Part shown: positions 40,746 to 52,568 of the stretch, one piece after another
Numbering within the stretch: the first letter of the stretch is position 1
Layout of the letters: each line of letters opens with the position of its first letter
DNA from: Amblyornis subalaris
Lineage: Eukaryota > Chordata > Aves > Passeriformes > Ptilonorhynchidae
Direction of reading: 5' to 3'
Assembly (NCBI GenBank): GCA_018881555.1
Contig: JACAXG010000060.1
Coordinates: forward strand, 2,790,001-2,854,000
Length of the DNA stretch: 64,000 bases
The notes under the pieces: generated by a model
What the model was told of the DNA's origin: nothing
Database searches by the model: none
What the model saw: only the letters and a program-made list of their open reading frames with translations
Made by a program: the position numbers and the translations under genes

Positions 40746-40870
40746 GCTCAGGGGTTTCCTCAGCTCATTTTGGTTTGTTGAGTCAGTAGCCCACAGTGGC
40801 TCTCACGCTCTCCAAGGGCTTGCCGAGCCCCACCTCGAACCCACTTCAGCTTTCAGCCCACACAGCATCC
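40746..40870 (+). repeat. Unclassified dispersed repeat, copy 2
   Basis: This is the second copy of the repeat at 29649-29772. It shares the GCTCAGGGGTTTCC start, the GAGTCAGTAGCC and CAGTGGCTCTCAC blocks, and a TTCAG...GCCCACA end. The left flank carries an 18 bp tandem duplication and the right flank leads into an ancient CR1-like fragment. The family is unknown. Confidence 0.75.
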
Positions 40871-40959
40871 ACGGGTGAGGGGCTCCCCAGGCCTCCATCC
40901 ACTGTGCAAGGCACGGCTCCTGGTGCTTGCTCTGAGCCAGGCTATGGCCAGCTGCAGCT

Positions 40960-41480
40960 GATGGTGTCTAATTCTTCTCTTGGCAGAGACAGTGAGTGGT
41001 TGCTCCATATCCATCTTCTTTATGGCACACATAACTCTGCAGACCTCTATTACACTCTCCCTATCCAGCCCACTGGACTTGCAGAGTTTCCTTTCATACA
41101 GAAACTATTCCTCACTTTTAGTCATCTTTTCTGGCCTTCTCTGGACATTTTCCAGTTCTACTGTATCCTTTTTGAGATAATGGATCAGAGTCACACTCAA
41201 AAGCAGGTGACCCAGGGATACATACAGTTACATTTATACAGCATATCCTTCTCTTTATTCCTAGTCTTCATAATTCCTATGACTGGCTTTTTTGCTTACT
41301 GACAATCACTGAGTTGATATTTTCCCGGGAAAAAAATCCCAATATTTTGAAGGGGGTACATGGGCATTATTTTTCCCTATATATCACTTCACATCTACCT
41401 GTGCCCAGTCTGTTTCTCCATCCTGTCACTCTGCAGGTCCATATTGCTCTTCCGCATTTTTTTAGTCAAACGTTGTCTTT
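40960..41480 (-). mobile_element. Ancient CR1/L3-like LINE fragment
   Basis: On the plus strand the blocks GGCACACATAACTCTGCAGA, TTTTCTGGCCTTCTCTGGAC, CATTTTCCAGTTCTACTG, TTACATTTATACAGCATATC and GGCATTATTTTTCCCTATAT appear in order. They correspond to the reverse complement of the 3' half of an old CR1/L3-like amniote LINE. It is much more diverged than the avian CR1 copies in this window, so the insertion is older. The 168-codon open frame over it on the plus strand is antisense to the element and not a gene. Confidence 0.7.
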
Positions 41481-44400
41481 ACTACAGTGGATATTTCACT
41501 GTGAGAAACTCTTTCACCTCACAGCTCACCTTCTTTTTCACATCTTTATGTGTATGCTCCGTTTGTGTGCACAGGGCAGCGGGGAGGGAAATGCACAGGA
41601 ATTAAGAGAAAAATCCGGGTATGTACTCATATATCAGTTATTCCACTTTCAGGTATTGCATTAGCAAACATCCATGGTAACANACCACTGCAAAATATGA
41701 CTCCCAAAAGCAAAGGAGACCAGAATCAGAGAGAAGCAGGGCCATAGGCAGGCCAGGGAAGGGCTGCCAAGGTTCTTTGTAGGTGCCTATCTCCCTGTTT
41801 TCCTGCTGCCCAGAAGCATCAAATCCAGCTCCTGATGACCTCAGGGAGAGCTTTGAGCTTTCACCTGAGGCAAAGCTGCAGGATGTAGCTGCTGAATTTT
41901 GGCAGGTTAAAGATGCCACTAACTTCCCTGCTGGAACCAGGGGTTTCTAAGCATTTTTACTGAAGATACCAGCTGGACTCTCACTGGAGTTTGTCATAAA
42001 GACTGAGAGGACTCGAATTGTCTCCAGCCTCTATACACAGTGCATGTNGGGTCCTGAGCATTCAGAGGTTCATATGAAATCTGTCTTTGTCAAGCTGTGG
42101 CAGAAAAAGACAGAAATCCCTCTGAAACCTGTGATCTTCCAGAGGCAAAGGAACTGCTCTAAAACAAACCAGCATCTCCTTCCCTCCATGGCTGTAATCC
42201 AGAAAGCAGTTTACATTAATGAGGTATCTGGCCCCAGCTAAGCTACAAAAAGCCAAAGATGCTCAGATATGACTGTGACAATATAATGTAAAACAGGGCT
42301 GATTTTGTATTGCAGAATGCCTGGGTAGCAACAGATGTCTGCAGCCACATGTCCAGACACACCACCCTCACCCGATGGGTTCCAGTGTGTCAGCCCTGCA
42401 CCATGGGGTTGGGTACAGGACAGGCAGAACTGTGGATGTACAAACAGGAGACCTACGCTGTTCTCTGGCTTTTAGTTCCAGAGTGGGTATCCTGTGAAAG
42501 GTACGCTGTAGGCGAAGGTGCTGTTAATTACCCTTGAATGACCTTCAGAAGAAGAATGTCCACTGTGACAGTGCCACCATTTCTAAGTCTATTGATGCAA
42601 TTTTATAAGTGATTGTTATCGGTGCCTTTCCAACAGCTGTGGTTGTGTTATCCCCTTTAAAAGCCTACAGCAGTGTTTCATCATTCCTCTGCTGTGGTGC
42701 ATGCCAGGTCTCTCCTGGCCTGGGGCACCCCTGAGCAGCACAGGGCAAGGGAGAGACAAAGGACCAGGACAACACAAGGGACCAACTCACCTTTAGCATT
42801 AACTGGGCAATGCTCCNGGGCTTAAGCACCAACCCCAGCCCCCTCCTGTTCAGGGAGTGCAGCACAGTCACTTCTTTTATCCTACAGANGCACAGTGGGT
42901 TTGGAGCTTGTCGTGTTCCTACCTGAGGGTTTTCTGTGACAACCACCGTCAGGGCAGGGAAGCACACAGGCACATGCACACAGGCACATTCACACATGCA
43001 GAAGCACCTGATTTTATACCAGGGGTTCTACAGCTAAAAAAGGGCTTGCATTTTCTTGTATAGGTAGCATGATTAGAATATAAATTAAGGAATTTAAGAC
43101 TCCAGTCTACGAATCCTTATAGCTCTGGTACTCCTTAGAAGTACTAATTCAAATAAGAACATTTGTATTCAGTGCAATTCACAAATCTGCAGGAACATGT
43201 CTAGCTAAAGTTTCTCATGGCTTTTTATTTATCTGTCTTCAAAACACTATATACACATATGATGAGATATAAAATAAAAATATGCTATTCCCTGGTATTC
43301 CCCAGATTTCCAAATAGTAGAGTATGCTGAGTATAAATTATTACTATCAGAGGCCCACCTCAGTCTAAAAACGAAATTTACACCAGATCACTAATTGCGT
43401 TTATAAGACCTTACAGAGAAAACAATAACTTGTAACTCAGAGTCAAAAGCTTGAGCACTCCAAAAGCTGGACACTAGGTGGCAGAAAAATTATATGTTCT
43501 CCAGTAACTGACAAATACCCATCCTTTTAGTAAGAAGGCAGGCCCAGAGAAGTCATAGCATATATCTCAAATAGATTGAAAGTTTATAGATGCCCTGCTT
43601 TTCCTGATCAGTTCCAAAAGAGCACAGACTCTGTTAAGGTTGCGTTGAAACCGTTTATGTTCTTTACAATGAGTGTTACCATTTAGTCACAAATCCAGGT
43701 CTCTTGCCATGGCTCTTTCTACCCCATACAGCACATTTTTAATGCAGGACCCAGGCAAACTTCACCCCAACATTTCACAAATGATACTTTCTTTTATAGA
43801 GCAGTAAGGAACTTAAATGAGTCCAAGTGATTTAGGAACCTTGGTGTAGCTGTTGGTAGGACACACCACGTCGGACACACCACAGGCAGCTCAAATTAAG
43901 AAATAAGAATCTACATTGTTTGTTAATTATCACTTTACTCCTGTAAAGCAACATTTTTCCAACAGCCCATCAACCGGGAGCCACCACAGGCAGAGCCTGA
44001 GCTGAAAAGGCTGGAAAAAAGGCTTGGGAAGGAAGCAAAGGAAACAGGTGTCAGCACATGTCCTGCCTGCACTCTGCCCTCCTCTTCATGCCCTCCAGCA
44101 AAGACATATAAAACACAAATAAAATAATTAATAAATATAAAATAACAGGCATCAGGACTTTATGAAGGCCAGGAGGAGGTCCTGCATCAGTGTTGCCAAC
44201 ACTGCTCACTGGGCGCGTGTAAATGCAGGCATGTGGCAGGTCACAGACGTGCACGTGCAAGTGGCCTTGGCATTCTGGCAGTGCAGCTTCTGCCCTTGGC
44301 TGACTCTCGGGAGCAGAAGGAGCTCAGGCTCGCATTGGTGGGAGCTGGGCTGGAGGTCCAAGAGCCACATCTAATTCCAGGCTCCTGGCTGATTTGCTGT

Positions 44401-46604
44401 ACAGCCTGACATGGCTCCATCTTACTCATCTTGTCTCACAGCCTCGGCATCTGCTGCCTGTCACCTTTACTCCCAGGTGCGAAGTGCAAAGTAAAACGTA
44501 CCTACCAACAGTCCTTGCTGCACAGGGAGAAACAACCCCCACTCCCCACTCCCTCCTAAAATGAGACTCCAGGCAATTAGTGTTCCTGTGACATCCAAAC
44601 TCCCAGGACTGACTAGTCGAGTGCATCCTTTGTCCCTCTGGTTCCTGTCCCCGAGCATGAAAAAGCTCACTTTAAGAAAAATCCAGATCAGTTTTTTCAG
44701 CATCTCTTGCTGGGGCCATCCGAGGAGTGGACCTTAAGGAAGAATTAAATGGAACTAGTAGGACCCTTCTGGATTAAAAGGGACTTGCAAACCTGCAGGA
44801 AAGCTCAGGGCTGTGGGAGAAGTGCCCAAAGCTGGAAGATGTCCCCCAAAACCTGCACTGCACCTGTAGCCAAGAAACAGTTTACGATGGGCTCAAGAAG
44901 TCATCTGACCTATTGTGGTGGTGGAGGAGCAGGGCACACACAACAGCATCTTTCTTTGGGAGGAATGAACATCTGCATGACATGAAAACAACACCACTCG
45001 GGGGAAAAAAAAAAAAGAGGATCAACCCACATGTCACTGGTCTGCAAAATCCAATAGTGNAGGCTCAAAGTTCAGCCCCCCCCGAGTGGCAGAAGGGACA
45101 GCAGAGACAGCCTGCCTGGCCTGTGGGAGGAGCTGAGAAAGGAGCCATCACGTCACTCTTGGCCAGCGTTCAGGAAGGCACCGACTGGCTCCACAAGAAG
45201 TCATCAGCAAGTCTCTTCTCCTACATTCTGCAAATAGGCCTTTCAAAGGGGTGATGGGTGAGGTAAAGAGAGGCAGAGTTTGTGGGAAATCATACTCCTC
45301 AAAGACAACCTTCCTCAGAACTGGAGAAGAAACTTCTTTCATGTTTGTAGGCAATTTTCCTTGGCTCGTCATGATTGCAAATCTCAGAATAACTTAAGGT
45401 TTGCTCACCTGCAAAAGCAACATGAGATCTGCCCACCCACCCATCCTGACACATGGCACCATGGCTGCCGTAGGACATATGCACCAGACTTTATCCGAAT
45501 GCAGGAACCTCTCCTCTCAGAGTCAGAGCACTATTCCCAAATTTGGAGGTGCAAGCAGACAAACCTACCTAAGAAACCNACCAATTCCTCTTCCTGCATG
45601 GAAACATTTCAGCCCAGGATTCCAGCTAAACACGGAAAGGACTGAACCATGGCATGGACATAGGCAATGGCTCAAAAGAACAGCACGGCCTAAGAAAGGA
45701 TAAGTAAAGAAAGGGAAGAAACAGAGAGGTTTGAAGCAGCAATGCCAGCGAAGTGGACACGTAAACAGCACACAAGGGGAAAACTGTGGTCACCGTAAGC
45801 ATTTCCTTTATGTTAAAAACTGTCTAACCNTATCTCTAACAGCTGCAGATGGTGGCAATTCAAACATCAAGGTTTGTGGCTACCAATATGGGAGTGAAGG
45901 GAATGTGAAAGGGAAGTTGGTTCATATGGGAACTGAGAGCTTGTTGATTAGCGACAGCATGACTGGAAGCCTGCAAACCCTGCTCAATCCAGGACCTGCA
46001 GGTTCTCAGCTGCTCAGGAAATCAAGTTCCCCTTATTTATGGCCCAAGGCTAGATCAATGCTTTGGGGACCTTGTGGTAATTTTAAATTCAGTTCCTACA
46101 GTCAACTCCAAGTCCCTTTTATAGCTGAGTCACTTGGTTTCAAAGTGTTGTTTCCAACTTCTTGCAGGGCTGTCTTCCTGTCCCACGTCCTCCCCAGTCC
46201 CACCCTACTTGCATGTGCAACCGCTGTCCTGTGGCTCAGCCTGCTCTTCCTCCATGCTGTCCCACTCCTTGCCACTCTTCCCCTCTTTGTCTCTACCTCA
46301 CTTCCTTCCATTTTGCCCCTCCACTGCCTTCACCCTTCCCAACTAACCCTTTACTTTCACACTCCAGACTTCCTTAAGTTTTGACAAGTTTCTTTTCCAA
46401 AATGGGAAGTGGTAAACCAACCTACTACTATGCACCATCTTCTGGTAAAAATCCTGTCACTTTTTCTCCTTCCCTTTCTACCATCTTCCTTTTGTTTGTC
46501 TTGGCTGCCCTTTTACCTACTCTTAAACTGCAAACTCTCTAAGGGCAGTGCCAGAATCCGGTCTGGATTCCATAAAGCACCTAATATGCTAAGTATTATA
46601 AAAG

Positions 46605-46634
46605 GTCCTTTTTCTTTTCTTTCTTTTTTCTTCT
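46605..46634 (+). repeat. TTTC-type pyrimidine tract
   Basis: This is a T/C-only run built from TTTC and TTCT units (TTTTCTTTTCTTTCTTTTTT), ending at an N. It is a simple low-complexity sequence. Confidence 0.85.
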
Positions 46635-48099
46635 NATTTTCAATAAACTCACTGAACATCCAAGGAAGTAGGACTTTAAGTAGACAGACATACGTGTCTT
46701 GTCAACAGGAAGTTTCTCTTGCATAACTTCTCTAGCAGTTCTGGAAAGCTAAATGCGGGTGCGTTTTTCCTCACAGCAAATTAACAGTCAGGAAAAAAAA
46801 AAGTGAACCCAAAAAGAAAAATCATTTCTGAGAAAGGAGATTCCAGAAAGGAAGATGATTTTTAGCACGCAGAGCTGCCCTCGTGAAACATCTGCTATGA
46901 CGTAGTCCTGTTCTGGCTGCAGACCAGGCGTATCAATAGCTCCATAGAGTAATGGGATAAGAAATGGGAAAATTGCCATTGCTTGTTTAGCAGCTTGTTT
47001 TGCTGATAAATGTCTGTCACTTTTCAAATAGCTACAGAGCAATTGTTTTTTGGGGAAAATATTTCCTTGAGCAGGAGGTTTGCAGGCCATTAGCTACTTC
47101 CCATCTGTGCCGGTGTTTTAATACGCTGCACATACACTTTGCTCCCTATTAGAAATTATTCACAGCTCTTGATTATGGGCAGGCAGCCTGAAGTTTAGAA
47201 ATCGCATCAGTCATTAAAAAGATTTCTCTTGCCTTACTGAAATTTAAATCTCAAAATCATTAGAACCAGTACGTACTTTTTGAAAGATCATCTACTTCTA
47301 AAGATTGCTAGGNAAAAAAGTACTATTTTTAGACATTTGTAGTTTTAAAATAATGATTGACTGTATAAAAGCAGGAGCTGACTAAAGTGGTAGCCACTGT
47401 GTGTGCGTTCCATGGCTAAAGGCAGAATGTCACTCAGCCAAGCAGTGCTATGTGCTGGAATTCATCTCATCCCTTTTCAAACTGTGCCATGAACATTTTT
47501 TAATTCCCCCTGATAGCTGCTAGGACAGACAAGAGACAGACCTCTGTTTAATATCACACACTACGTCTAAAAATATCTGCTTTCGCTTCACACACTTGCA
47601 CTCAACAAGCAATGACTTGCAGTAAATTCAGCTGTGCCAAAAGAGACAGAACTATACTNGTAGCTGCATCAACTGAAATGTTAGATGTATACATCTCAAG
47701 GAGGGGGTGACAGGAGGGGGTGACACCCCAAAACTATTCCTTATTAGCAAGTATCCTCCTTCTTTCTTTTCCCTCCTCTCATCAGAGAAAAAAGGCAGAG
47801 AAACAGGTGAGATGTAAAAACGTGGGTACTGTTGCAGATTTGTTCCAGGGATATACTTGCTTTGTCATCTGGATCCTTTGCATTTTTTTAATTCAAGAAA
47901 ATCTCATGAAGTTTCTATCCTAACTAGTTTTTAGACTTCGCAGAATAAAGTTAAGGGAGAAAGAGTAAAGAGATGCAGGATTAGAAAGTGGCCACTGAAG
48001 TATGAACATAGGAATGTAGTGAAACTTCCAAATCAAGTCCTGCACAGTGGGAAACTTGCTCCATAATTCACCACTTGCACCAACAGGCAAAAGGACCAA

Positions 48100-49522
48100 C
48101 ATAAAGACAGTGACTACTTTTCAGAATTTATTGTAAAAAATAGTATTAAACAATAGGAAAAATGCCACTCCTTGTTCAACCCACNACATATTGCTTTATG
48201 TGGAAACAATGGACAAATGTGACAGAAATGTATGTACCCATTCCTATCCATANATCAGATGATCCCAGCTACTCAGGACATGCTCATGGGAAAAATATTG
48301 GCAGTATCACAGCATATGGAAGTGGAAATAAAAAACATACAGTATTTTCAATTGCAGTTGGGAGGCCTATTTCCTGGAGTCTAAGGATCATGTTGTTTTA
48401 TCTGTTTTCCTTTAGCATTATGTACATTATCAGACGTTCATAACTTCAGACACCGGCATAAAGCCCTGANTTTTTGCCAACAGTGACATACCCACCTCAA
48501 AGATAAATGTGGAAACCAGAATGCCTGCATTACTTCTGCTTGCAATTTCCTTTTCATAGGAACACGCACATGATATAGTTCCTGCTAACATGTATTTAAA
48601 GCTTGGCTAGCCCTTNTTCACTTATACCAGTTCAAACCCACTTGAGGTCCTCAGGGCAGCACAAACAATGGAGAACAGACTTCCAACATCGCAACGCATT
48701 TGTTCTGGCAAAAACTTGCTTGTCCTAACACCAAATTACATACTTTGTATGACAACTTCTTTTGTCTACAAACAGAAATANGTCAGATTCTGCATTAAAC
48801 TGTATTACAAAAAATGTAAAACAATACAACCCACAATTATTTTTTTGTGGATTTCCTAGCTCATCTCAAAACTGTGAAGTACCAGTGTTAGCTCAAACGG
48901 AGCTGAGTTAAAACAGAGACCCAAAATAACGAGTGCACAGTAGTATTTACCTGGTGCAATTCTTTATCAGTTGGCAAAAAGTTAACTTAGTTTCATATTT
49001 TAAAGCACTAATCAGAGAAAACCTTAGTTACATGGCACTGTTGAGACCACCCCAGTTTCAAGTCAAGGGATGAACTTACGCACAGGTGCATTGTTCTAGG
49101 TATGACATGAGTATAGAACTCAAATAATCAGAAAATGAGTCAGCAGAAACCTATGATAATAAGAGCACCTAACCATTTTTTTTCCACTGCTGTGCTTGAT
49201 GAAAACTTGTAGCCACAGCAGTTTGAGGTGAGTCACANAAATGACAGTCACTTGAGTGAAGTGCAGTGGAAATTTTGGTCATTCCGAAAGAAGATACAAT
49301 GGAGCAATACAGGAAATTCCATACCAAGAGGCCAAAGTCAAACATCTGTTCTCNTGCACATCATAAAAAGTATTTTTGGTTACAAATTACCACTGCAAAC
49401 AGCCTTCTCATAGATAAAACTAAAAATGTCTCTACCTAAAAAGCTTTGAGAAGGGCACAAACCATAACTGAAAAGCTTTCTCTAAGTCCTCTTCCCTTCT
49501 GAGTTGCAAGAGCCTCCTTATT
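48100..49522 (-). other. TSNAX: TSNAX 3' untranslated region (predicted)
   Basis: This is non-coding sequence after the TSNAX stop codon up to the only canonical AATAAA. It is AT rich with no recognised interspersed repeat, as expected of a maintained 3' UTR. Its end depends on the polyadenylation site chosen. Confidence 0.55.
48127..48132 (-). terminator. Probable TSNAX polyadenylation signal
   Basis: The plus strand reads TTTATT, which is AATAAA on the TSNAX strand. It lies about 1.4 kb after the stop codon, and I saw no other canonical AATAAA between the stop and this point on that strand. Cleavage would be expected roughly 10-30 bases further, near 48100-48117. The assignment is by position only. 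Confidence 0.55.
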
Positions 49523-49897
49523 TTAAGGAAGACCCTCCTCTTGGTCAATCAATTCAGTTTTTGTGGAGAACACATCAGCCAACATGTGCTTTGGGATTTC
49601 AGATCCCCGTACTTTTAACGTGTAGCAGGCATTCTCTACTTTTGCTAGACTCTGTTTCAAGGTATACAGCTTCTTCGAGACTTCGTAAGGTCCAGTGTTG
49701 CCAATGAAAGTAAACCCATCATAAATCTGACGCAAGAACTGGCTCAGTTCGAAAGGCGTGTCTATGTCCCCGTTGCCAACGCTGCTGATGCACAGCCGCA
49801 TCAGCTCTCCCGTCAGATCAGCCACACCCAGCAGGTAATCCACAGGTGTTACCTTCAGGCTCCAAGTATGGGATTGTTTATCATGGGAATTGGAGGT
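49523..49897 (-). CDS. TSNAX: TSNAX last coding exon (exon 6)
   Basis: This is the terminal exon of translin-associated factor X, partner of translin in the C3PO RNA-processing nuclease that trims RNA and helps activate RISC. It has 124 codons plus TAA (49525-49523), after acceptor GTTCTGTCCCCAG (AG at 49899-49898). The frame starts [12 protein letters not shown] and then gives the family hallmark [20 protein letters not shown], followed by [45 protein letters not shown] and the end IDQEEGLP. It aligns without gaps to the C-terminus of human TRAX. The DLTGE motif holds the acidic pair equivalent to human D193 and E197, which belong to the metal-binding active site. The fold is all alpha-helical. 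The first dozen residues are the only poorly conserved part. It joins exon 5 at phase 0. Identification is secure. Confidence 0.98.
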   Translation of the reverse strand, partial: TSNSHDKQSHTWSLKVTPVDYLLGVADLTGELMRLCISSVGNGDIDTPFELSQFLRQIYDGFTFIGNTGPYEVSKKLYTLKQSLAKVENACYTLKVRGSEIPKHMLADVFSTKTELIDQEEGLP

Positions 49898-51532
49898 CTG
49901 GGGACAGAACGGAAGAAAGTCCAGTACAGAGAACCATGAAAACACTGTCTGTAATGGTTCAAATACACACTAATTCATCTAACATAACTGGAAATTTAAA
50001 ACATTCTGGAAAATNAAATTGCACGGCACTTCCACATGGTCTGATTTCCAAAGTACTAATCTCCTTCCAGCATACCAGAAGGTAATTTCTACTTGAGATA
50101 CCAGTTTAATTCTAGCAAGTATGATAAACATGCCCTACCTACCTCTACCATCTCTATTTGCAAACAGCATTATCACATCTTTGTAGCACCATTTATTTGC
50201 AGTTGTTTGGGTTTTTTTTTCATTTGACAGATCTTGGCCTGACAGATTTTTTCCTAAATAGTCTGTCCAAAGCTAGCAAAGCAATCAAAACCAGCCCACA
50301 TTATGAAAACAAATCCTATAATTTTGCAGTAGTATCTTGAATTTCAAAACATATTCTCTACAAGTATTCTCAGATTTGTTTTGTATCAACTGAGCTCATT
50401 AAAATAGCTAATAAAAAACTTCATGAAGAAAACTCATTACAAAGTTACAAGTTTGCTCCTATATCAAAGTTTCCAATCATTTTTTTTGCCAAAATATTGG
50501 TAATATAGGAGACAATGCAGGTTTCTTTCTGTTCACTCGTTCCCATAACATGCTATCTACCCAAATTCACAGATCTGGTCAGAGGCGTGCATGCTAGGGT
50601 TAACAACTTCACAGTTTGTTAAAATAAGTGTGCCACAATGAACTTGCCTCTGGTAAAAACAAATTAATTTAAGCTAAAAATCAGGCTTCTTTGCAAATAT
50701 GTTACCAAGAGAATAAAGAAAGAATGAGAAGTGCTTTATAGCAGAAGCTCTTCAGTAGAAGCAGACTAAGGAATTTATGAAAAGCAGCATTACTGTACAC
50801 TGCACATCAACTGCATGTGCACTTCTGTAGATTGCTACCAAATCACTGCTGCCCCCTGCCAACAATCAAACTGCACCCAGTTTACTGTGGTTGGTGACAG
50901 TAGTCNGCCCCTATGACCCACTTAGGGCAGGGTAGGAGTATAGGCAAGCTAAGAAACAGTAGACATAGTATTAGGGCTAAGGTATGACGAGGCACCAGCT
51001 TGTCATCTGAGGGGAATCAGCTCCAGGAGAGTCACAAAGGACAAAGCTAAGACATATGCAGTGTGTTTTAACACAAGCTGAATACAGTGCCTCTAGCGAT
51101 TAGTTCAATACCAGCAGTAGGATTTCATTCATGGAGTTCATCCTGCCTTGGATTCATTTGTCTCCCCTAACTTCTGCAATATCACTATACACCAGCAGGT
51201 CTTACAGGCAAGTCCCAGGCACTAAAAATCCCTCCTCTCCATTTGTCTGCCAGTATTTCACTGTCCTGGATCTTTCGCCATACCAGAAAGAGTTCAGTTN
51301 GCTCTGCATAAAAAGGATGTAAAATTCATAAACTTGTATCCCACAGATTTAGTTTACTACTTAGCAGAATAAAAAGCATGTTTTGAAGAAGTGAGTCAAA
51401 GCTCACATGTATATCTAATCCCATTCCACTAACTGGCCTTATTTAATCAGATGCCAAAAATGTGACTAAGCCTTCTCGTTGCATTTTCATCCCAGAAAGA
51501 TGTTTGTCAATTGAGAAAAGAAAAACTTTTAC
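49898..51532 (-). other. TSNAX intron 5
   Basis: This is a 1.6 kb intron between exons 5 and 6, with GT at 51532-51531 and AG at 49899-49898. It is AT-rich unique sequence with no recognised repeat or exon. Confidence 0.93.
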
Positions 51533-51660
51533 CATGTTTGTTGTTTCTTCTCTGTCTTCCGCTGTAAATATTAGTTGTTTGTTGATCTCTTCAACACTAA
51601 TCAAAGATCGTGTTTTGATAAAATACTGAAATGAAACTGCCTCAACATATTCTTGAAGTC
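51533..51660 (-). CDS. TSNAX: TSNAX coding exon 5
   Basis: This 128-base exon encodes [20 protein letters not shown], then [20 protein letters not shown] and NM. It follows acceptor GTTTTTGCAG (AG at 51662-51661) and ends at ACATG|GTAAAAG (GT at 51532-51531). It begins with two bases of a Gly codon, so the preceding exon must end with G. It matches human TRAX closely, including the QEYVE segment with the glutamates equivalent to E126 and E129 of the catalytic site. It is too short for an ordinary ORF list and was found by homology and splice sites. The Thr-rich tail next to exon 6 is the variable linker of the family. Confidence 0.97.
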
Positions 51661-51967
51661 CTGCAAAAACAGAAGAATTAAGCTAGTGCTTCAAACCTTC
51701 CAGCAATGATCCACGCTTACAATTATTTATTTTTTTAAGAAATCTTTTAAGTGAGACTATTTGAAGGTTACCAGCAAAAAGTNAAAACTAACATAATCCA
51801 GAAATAACACTGAAACATAATCTAACATAGCACGCTTCTGAAGTATGAAAGTAAGATCAAGCACATAGATAAACATGTTCAAGTTTTTACTCTAACCGCA
51901 TTTTTCACGCAGAACCTTCTGTAATTTCAATATAAAACATCATGGTACTCTCAAAAACACATTGAAT

Positions 51968-52568
51968 AGTGGCTCCTCATAGTGTTCTCAGGGATTCATA
52001 CTCGGANCAGTATTGTTTAATATCTGTGTCAATGTCATAGACAGTGGGATTGAGTGCACCCTCAGCAAATTTGCAGATGACACNAAGCTGAGTGGTGCAG
52101 TTGACACACCTGAAGGACAGGATGCCATCCAGAGGGACCTGGACAAGCTTGAGAAGTTGGGCCCACAGGAACCTCATACAGTTTAACAAGACCAAGAGCA
52201 AGATGCTGCACCTGAGTNGGGGCAAGCCCCGGTATCAATTCAGGCTGGGGGATGAACAGACCAAGAGCAGCCGTGCCAAGAAGGACTTGTAGTAGATACT
52301 TGTTTAAAACTGAACTTCCCACTTCTCCATTTTGTGGGAATCAGGCTNCTTAGAATATGCAGGTTTGGTGAAATTCATGTTTCAAGAAAAGCATCTCTTG
52401 TTACAAATCACTCCAAACCAAATAAATACATAACTAAATAAACAAACCAGACAGGGCTGTGATGTCCAACAAGAGGACCAACAGGTGACTCTGCTTTGGC
52501 AGGAGGGTTGAACTAGGTGATCTCTAGAGGTCCNTTCCAACCCTAACTATTCTGTCATTCTATGAATA
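51968..52568 (+). mobile_element. CR1 LINE, interrupted copy inside TSNAX intron 4
   Basis: There are two CR1 segments in the same orientation. The first, 51968-52290, carries TGATTGAGTGCACC-like and AAATTTGCAGATGACAC landmarks through to GCCAAGAAGGACTTG. The second, 52466-52568, is the 3' terminus with GGTTGAACTAGGTGATCTCT and CTATTCTGTCATTCTATGAA. The 175 bases between (52291-52465) do not look like CR1, and the matching central part of CR1 is missing. This suggests an internal deletion or replacement, or two independent insertions. Confidence 0.85.

Larger units (their letters stand above)
28069..48096. other. TSNAX-DISC1 intergenic spacer
   Basis: This is about 20 kb between the end of the TSNAX 3' UTR and the CR1 next to the DISC1 promoter. 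No coding exon was recognised. It contains a (TG)12 microsatellite, a telomere-like motif, two copies of a 125 bp unclassified repeat, fragments of an ancient CR1-like LINE, a short CR1 3' end, a purine-rich tract near 36.4 kb and a pyrimidine-rich tract near 46.6 kb. Two long open frames (33672-34331 minus and 45731-46384 plus) lack protein-like features. In human, read-through exons between these two genes lie in the equivalent interval, so unannotated non-coding exons may exist here. Confidence 0.7.

Noticed and set aside
45731..46384. 217-codon plus-strand open frame in the intergenic spacer
   Set aside because: It has no recognised domain, no splice or promoter context and a pyrimidine-rich second half giving Leu/Ser/Pro runs, so it is probably a chance opening.
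47362..47375. TATAAAAG on the plus strand, promoter-like
   Set aside because: It is an isolated motif in AT-rich DNA with no downstream exon or ORF; such motifs are expected by chance.
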